Below, piece by piece: positions 57,801 through 64,000 of a stretch of DNA of 64,000 nt (its first letter is position 1; the number at the start of each line of letters is the position of its first letter). Made by a program: the position numbers and the translations under genes. The DNA is taken from positions 787,001-851,000 of the forward strand of contig JALIZF010001939.1 of NCBI GenBank assembly GCA_029948255.1, read 5' to 3'. The notes beneath the pieces are model-generated. The model searched no databases, was not told where the DNA came from, and saw only the letters and a list, made by a program, of their open reading frames with translations. Source of the stretch: Telmatactis stephensoni (lineage: Eukaryota; Cnidaria; Anthozoa; Actiniaria; Isophelliidae).

Positions 57801-60800
57801 ACAGTCACGCCACTCGACTTCGTCTTGTGGGTACGTTTTTGTTCACACACTATTTTCGCGTCATCTGTGCGTCTATTAGAGTATAGAACCAAGGAAAAAA
57901 TGGAATCTATTTAACAAATAGATTCCATTTTTCCGTGCGTCTGTACTCTAATCGATGCACAGATGATGTCAAAATGTGGCGAGAACAAAAAAGTACGAAG
58001 TTGAGTGGCGTGACTGTTGTTCTCACCACATTTTGACGTCTTCTGTGCATCGATTAGAGTACAGACGCACGGAAAAATGGAATCTATCTGTTTTATATAA
58101 TATTTATCGAAACATTCCAACCAATCAGAGCGCGCGTAAGATTCGATGACGCCATCTATGTGTGTGTACTCTAATCACACGTGGTTGTTCGACCAATCAG
58201 AGCGCGCGTAATATGCCAATTATTATATAATTGCTAATTATATATAGATACACATACCTTTCAACATTTTGACTGCGCAATACATCGCGGTTTTTTCCTT
58301 TCCTCCTTCATCTTTCTTTAAAAATCCTCTTTTTACAACACCAAACTGTCCTGACCCTAACACGTGCTCTAGTGTCAAATCACCTCGTGGTATTTCCCAC
58401 CATTTCTTAATAACGTCGATCCTCAGAAGGTCGAACCAGTCCACAGCTGACTCGTATGGGTTCTCACTTAACTAAGTAAAAATTGGGGTAAACGTTCGAA
58501 GAGTTAGAACCGTTTGCATACGTGCCCTGGCAGACTAAAGTCTTGACTGGGAACTAGTCGATAAATTACCAAAAATCCAACTCAATTTTCAGGTAAAGAG
58601 TTTTCAGTACACTGGACATGGACACTTTGTTGGCTTAACAGCCTAGCCTAACACCCAATTCCAGTCGAGACATTCGTCTGTCAAGGGCGCTAAGCTATGC
58701 ACATGGTTGCTAAAAAGTAATAATTTCGTAATTGAAGTCGTAATAAAACTTACCCTCTGAATTCTTGCTTTCAATTCTAGTTCTTCTTCGTGTTTTTTGT
58801 GCCACCATCTCCAGAACAAAATCCCCACTCCAATCAGAATAACAGCCATGACAACAATAGGTGTTACTATGGCAGCGATGGGTAAATGGGCCTGGGTACG
58901 AGCTGCAAATAAATGGAATGACAAAAATGTTGGCACTTACGTCATCATTCTCAACAGCTTCACATCATTTACTTTATAACTAAGCTTAACTAAGATTTCT
59001 CTATATTCATTACAAAAGACTCATTTTTACTGACCTTTAGTTTGGACAACCATAGCTTCACTGGGTTGTGATCCATAAGCGTTGATGGATGCAACACGCA
59101 TCAGATACTTAGTATTCGAGTCTAAATTCTCCACAACACTTTCCCTTTTGACTGAACTCACAGTAACAGCATCATAGTACGACATTTTAGTTCCAAACTT
59201 CTTGTACTGAACAGTGTAGTTTGTGATTCTGAATGGTTCGTTGTAGGCAGGAGCAGACCAACCAACGGTCACCGACGTCATGGTAACATCACTTTGACTT
59301 AAGTTTACAGGAGGTGGAGGTGAATCTGCAAGAATACACATACTTTTAAAATCACTTGTCATCTTGAATTCACTAAGAGCACATTTCGATCTACCTTTCA
59401 CTAGCAAAGAAGAGAAACGCAAAGATTTGGGTTCCACTGCATTTGCTTTCGATTCTTTGAGGATTCGTCCAGTTATATCTTGAGTTGCTGACCAGGTGGT
59501 TGAATTGAACAACTCGGCGGTGATGTCCAATTCAACGCCTACGCTTCCTTTGCTACAACATTCAGACAAAGATAGTGCAACACAACACTGGGCAAGACTC
59601 GTCGAAACATTATTCCCTCTTAAAATATCATGAATTTGCAATGCAATGATACATGGCTGTTGAAGCGATGATTATGATGGTGGTAAGGCATTAACGTTGG
59701 TGAAAATGATTGTGTTGGTGGTGCATAGATGTTGGTATGTGGAGATGGTTGTGTTGGTTGTAATGCATGAATGTTGGTGGAAATGATTGTGTTGGTGGTA
59801 ATGATAGATGTTGGTGAAGATGATCGTGTTGGTGGTAATGCATGGGTGTTGGTGGAGATGAGTGAGTTGGTGGTAATGCATGGATGTTAGTGGAGATGAT
59901 TGTGTTGGTGGTAATACATGGATGTTGGTGGAGATGGTTGTGTTGGTTGTAATGCATGGATGTTGGTAAAGATGATTATGATGGTTGTAATGCATGGATG
60001 TTGGTGGAGATGATTGTGTTGGTGGTAATGCATGGATGTTGGTGGAGATGATTGTGTTGGTGGTAATGCATAGTTGTTGGTAAAGATGATTATGATGGTT
60101 GTAATGCATGGATGTTGGTGGAAATGATTGTGTTGGTGGTAATGCATGGATGTTGATGGAGATGATCGTGTTGGTGGTAATGCATGGATGTTGGTGGACA
60201 TAATTGTGTTGGTGGTAATACTGGATGTTGGTGAAAATGATTGTGTTGGTGGTGCATAGATGTTTGTATGTGGAGATGGTTGTGTTGGTTGTAATGCATG
60301 GATGTTGGTGGAAATGATTGTGTTGGTGATAATGCATGGACGTTGGTTAAGATCATTGTTTTGGTTGTAATGTGTGTTGAAGGAGATGATTTTCACTTGT
60401 TGGTAGTATTGCATGGGTGTTAATTGGTTAGGATATGGTGACCCATTGTATTGATGAGGTATCGATGCTAGTTGTAATGAGACCACATACTATTCGAAGT
60501 ACATACATTTTTGTTTGCAGGAGTCGTGCTGAATTTTACTTACAAAAATCTAATGATTTTCATTTTGAAAATCTTGTAGCCATCTACAGCCGTGTTTCTG
60601 AATAGTTTGTTGAGCTGTAAACATTAACAAAATAACTCTGAATTAATAATGCATCTACAGCTTGAACTTATCTGGTAGCGACATTCTTTTGATCAGATTT
60701 TGTTGTAATTAACGTCAACAAGCAAAGAACAACAAATTTGTATAAATCAGAACGACCTTTTACCTTTGATTTGATATCTGATTCCAAAGCCTTGTACTTT

Positions 60801-63800
60801 GTAGTATTTCTTTCATATAAAGAAGAATCAAATATCTTGTTTTCGAGAATCATGATAAGCGTCACTGCAACAAAATCTTAAACCAAGAGAAAAAGAGGTC
60901 AAACCAAGGTGTGTATATAGACAGAGCCTTTAACGTGTGTCTTACTTTGTGGCATTGTCTGTACATACACAGAAGGCCGACTCCAAGGACCATCTCCATG
61001 CTCGTTAAATTCCAACACTGATAGACTATAGTTAGTTAATGGCTGCAGGTTTTTCATCTCATAATACTTGATGTCTGGACTTGTTGTGTTGATCATTGGA
61101 TCTCCTCTATCCACCTTTCTGATTCGGATTCGAAATCCACGAGGAGTGCCGTGGACAAACGGGAGTGGAACGGGTCGCCATTCGATGGAAATTTTGTAAG
61201 GACCAGTGGAGAATGCTTGCACTACCTCGGGAGATCGAGTAGGGGCTGCAAGAAAAATACGAATAAGTTCTTCATATTGTTTAATTGCAGGACATTCTTG
61301 AAATTGCTTGTGCTAATTTGGAACTTTTTTCGTGAAGTCCACAGATAAAAAGTGACGTTTCGGCATCCCATCACAAGACGTGCGTCGCTTATTCGAAATA
61401 ATCTAAATAATTGGCAACCCCGAAAAAGTAACTTCTTTCGCGTCAAGGCTATCGAGCACGTTTCTGTACATTTCTTGTGCATTTGGCCTGATAGCCTCGA
61501 GTTGAAAACTGTCCAGAGTCATTGGAATGTACCAACGATATCAGCTATATTGCCCTGGCCTTAGCCTTCAATTCACATGTGTCAAGACTAAAGAAAGGCA
61601 GTATTTCACATTTCTAAGATAACAGCGATCAAATTATCAATCAGTTCTCAGTGGGGCCGTTTATTCAGAGACCCTCCCTCGAGACTTCCCAGAAGCGTCA
61701 TTTGGTCTTCTTGGGCAATGAATCACGAATTGAATTGAATTGTTCTTTATTGCTCTTTTATATTTTTACAGTTTTACAGTTAAGATATAATAATAAAGAA
61801 AGAAAATGAAAAAAAAAAAAATGGGTAATAGGTTTTCAATTTACAATTATAATTCTTTCTATAAGTTTAGAGCCCAGGGGCTAAATTTACTGGGAAGTTT
61901 TCTTGTTAGCCCCTAGTCTTTATATTTTAAGAACATAAAACAGGAAAAGGAATTAAACAGAACGGTTAAACATCAAGTTATATTGATAAGGAAAAAAAAA
62001 AAATAGAGAAGAAAAGAGCAGTACTGAGAGTGTTCAGTGTTCTAGTTGTTTACTGAGCAAATACATTTTTACTTTTTTATTAAATGAAAATGTTTTTAAT
62101 AGTTTGAGTTCCGTTGGAATGTTAGACCATGGCAAATGTCAATTGCTATAAAAGAAATTGTTTGTTTGCCTATATTAGTTTTCACGCGTGATTTATAAAG
62201 ATTTTCGTTACTTGCATATCTGGTGTTGTACTTATGTACACTCCTAGCATATTTGAACATGTCTTTGAAAATGTCTGGTAATATGCCATTATGCCAGGAG
62301 TGCATAAATTTTAAGACGTGCAAGTGAAATACATTTTGTACTGTTAAAATATCTAATAAGTTTAGGAGCGGTTTTGCACTTTCTGTTTCTTTCCCGTAGA
62401 GGGTGGCAAAGAAAATCATTCTAGCTATATGGTTCTGTTTGGCTTGGACCTTCTGAATATTTGTTTTGTACGCGCTACCCCATGCTAAAATAGCATAAGA
62501 TATGTATGGGTCTATCAGGTTATAGTAAATTTGTGTAAGCTGTTTGATTGAGAGATAATGTCTCAATTTTGAGATGATTCCAGTATTTCGCGCTATGCGT
62601 GAACAGACGTAAGCGATGTGATGTTTCCAGGAAATAGAATCGTCAACTGATCATCGAATATCATCGCCAGTCCCAGACCTTCCCATCCTGTGCCAATTAC
62701 CATAACATAACCACAATGTCTATTAACTCTACCTGGATCTGGACATTTCTTAACATTACAGTACTCCCATCTTGTACTATTACTAGTTGTATAACACCAT
62801 GGACCATTGGGTGCTTGGCCTCCAGGATTTCGACACCAGTTAGAAGCATTAATGAGTTCTGGATATTCAGCCAATGGATGATTGTGACGATGAGGACACT
62901 GAGATGACCAGGACTGGCACACGTGACCTGAACGAGTGACACTGACGTTGCCACGGTAACCAAGACCGTTTCCATAGTAACAACCTGCAATTATTTCAGC
63001 ATTTAGATATCATAATTTATTTTGATGAGCTTCTATACATCTTATATTCTGAATTCAACAAACATGGTTTTACTGTTAGATCAATACTAAATACCTTCGT
63101 CATGGAGTTTATCTGTTTCAGCTGAGGAAATAAACAGATACCACATAAGAAATAATCCAAGCTTTACACTGGGCGTATCTACAAATTGGGAACGACGAGA
63201 GTGACTCTAGCTTGCTGACTTTGTGGCAGGTGATCGGACCCGGGAATATGAGCGATTTGCCGTTTTTTGCTTACCTAAATGAAGGTATACGATTTTCAAT
63301 AGTTCGTGTTTTTATTTACACGTGCCAAGAAGAGGCACAAGTTATTAAAATCCTAGTCTGACTCTCATGCCACAACAAATAATCCGCACTCATCTCTACC
63401 CTGATAGACGCCCCCTACGCAGACAGCTAATAGGTGACATAACTATAAAATTCGTGATCTTACTGTTTAGTTCCTTTGGGTAGTAGCACTCTGGGCTGTC
63501 TCCACCATTCCTATACTTTAAGTCTGTGCATTTGAAAATTGTATGCCTAAACGGATATCCAGATTGAGCTTGTTGCTTATTAAATGCTTTTGCCATCTCC
63601 AGCTCTTTTTTGCATACCGTAGTAGCCCACTCACAGGCCTCCTTACAAGGTGGTCTACCCGTTACTGTGGAAGATGTGACGTCACACCTTGGAAACTCCC
63701 CATGGCATTGCACTTCATAGAAGGCTGCAAGACACTTTTTGCTGACAAGGGTTTTATACGCCGACTCTAGCATTTTTCTTCCGTTTTCAAAATTTCGTAT

Positions 63801-63980
63801 ACCCGTTTCTCTGGATTCCTGTTGCAATTTAGAGGCAAAAATTGTTGAGTTGCCAAGGAGTGTTTTGCAGAAGCCATTGGGATATTGATACGGGAGACAC
63901 CTTAGTTTTTCAATGTTTGCATCTACCACTGGATGTGCTGGAATACAGCTAGATGGATAAGATAAAGCAGAAGATTCAAT
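54875..63980 (-). CDS. Receptor tyrosine kinase: Frizzled CRD, kringle, 2 FN3, TM, kinase (5' end outside)
   Basis: Fourteen phase-consistent exons: 63464-63980, 62733-62984, 60946-61245, 59035-59325, 58754-58902, 58258-58471, 57330-57440, 56921-57108, 56716-56838, 56319-56389, 56168-56208, 55905-56001, 55735-55834, 54875-54994; 857 residues from the window edge. Order: Cys-rich Frizzled domain (~1-172); ROR-like kringle (~173-256: [31 protein letters not shown]); FN3 (~257-356 and 357-453); TM helix (~460-484); kinase (~535-815) with GSGQFG (542-547), CAVK (Lys571), HRDLAARN (Asp679), DFG (Asp697), WMAIESL and [10 protein letters not shown]; short tail. The kinase resembles Tie/RET/FGFR rather than ROR or MuSK. 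All catalytic residues are present, so it should be active. The signal peptide and any further N-terminal domain lie beyond 64000. Confidence 0.9.
57600..58230. mobile_element. Large palindromic MITE family 4 in a kinase intron
   Basis: Two long arms are imperfect reverse complements: gacgtcttctgtgcatcgat, gattagagtacagacgcacg and ccaatcagagcgcgcgtaa appear on one side and inverted on the other. Its right edge lies ~28 bp from the kinase exon starting at 58258. A single-arm relative is at 23560-23800. Confidence 0.82.
59683..60420. repeat. ~36-39 bp minisatellite in the receptor kinase intron
   Basis: About 19 tandem units of the type ggtggtaatgcatggatgtt + ggtggagatgattgtgtt. Because the unit is nearly stop-free on the minus strand in several frames, it yields long His/Thr/Asn-rich open frames that are not genes. 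Confidence 0.95.
61726..62645 (-). pseudogene. LINE 3' fragment in the receptor kinase intron
   Basis: The minus strand reads [20 protein letters not shown], then [40 protein letters not shown] and a C-terminus ending QRNSNY: the RT-downstream region of a Jockey/CR1-like LINE. The 3' UTR ends in repeated (caatt) near 61726. Truncated at the 5' end; the 62096-62566 frame is intact. Confidence 0.8.
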
Positions 63981-64000
63981 CTATAAGTAATTACTCAGTG

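Noticed and set aside
59672..60486. Long minus-strand ORFs rich in His, Thr, Asn and Pro
   Set aside because: They are the translation of a ~38 bp minisatellite that stays open in several frames; they lie in an intron and have no domain.
62697..62990. 97-codon minus-strand ORF over the kringle exon
   Set aside because: An alternative frame of the kringle exon; the frame with [12 protein letters not shown] and WCRNPGG is the real one.

Overview
This is intron-rich animal genomic DNA, probably from an invertebrate. GT-AG introns interrupt conserved metazoan genes, GC content is low, and introns and spacers are full of fold-back (MITE-like) elements, non-LTR retrotransposon pieces and simple repeats. 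The gene set (proteasome receptor, ER translocon component, gasdermin-like protein, glycine amidinotransferases, a lineage-specific receptor kinase) would fit an early-branching animal such as a cnidarian or sponge, but I cannot fix the phylum. Nothing here is prokaryotic.

Layout. 1-1829 (-): 5' half of ADRM1/Rpn13, cut by the window edge. 5284-12249 (-): complete TRAM1 in 11 exons. 12389-14677 (+): a short gasdermin-like gene, head to head with TRAM1 across 139 bp. 17134-53762 (+): three tandem glycine amidinotransferase (GATM) genes, A, B and C, each with seven exons including a tiny mitochondrial-presequence exon. 54875-63980 (-): a receptor tyrosine kinase whose exons encode Frizzled CRD, kringle, two FN3 domains, a transmembrane segment, a Tie/RET/FGFR-type kinase and a tail with three YDEV motifs. 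Its 5' end lies beyond the window.

The GATM array shows recent duplication. Genes B and C are nearly identical from before exon 1 into exon 6, while the 3' part of B and 2.6 kb downstream match gene A almost perfectly. B is therefore a C-like/A-like hybrid, as unequal crossing-over or a mis-joined pair of haplotypes would produce. The two ~13.6 kb units differ by a 5'-truncated LINE with a long intact ORF that sits exactly at a breakpoint.

The genes are not functionally linked in any obvious way. The items most worth a second look are the hybrid receptor kinase, the short gasdermin, the chimeric GATM array, a 2A-type motif in a LINE remnant, and several MITE families, two with visible target-site duplications. 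All exon models come from reading the sequence, checked by splice consensus, phase consistency and remembered family sequences. No database search was run.
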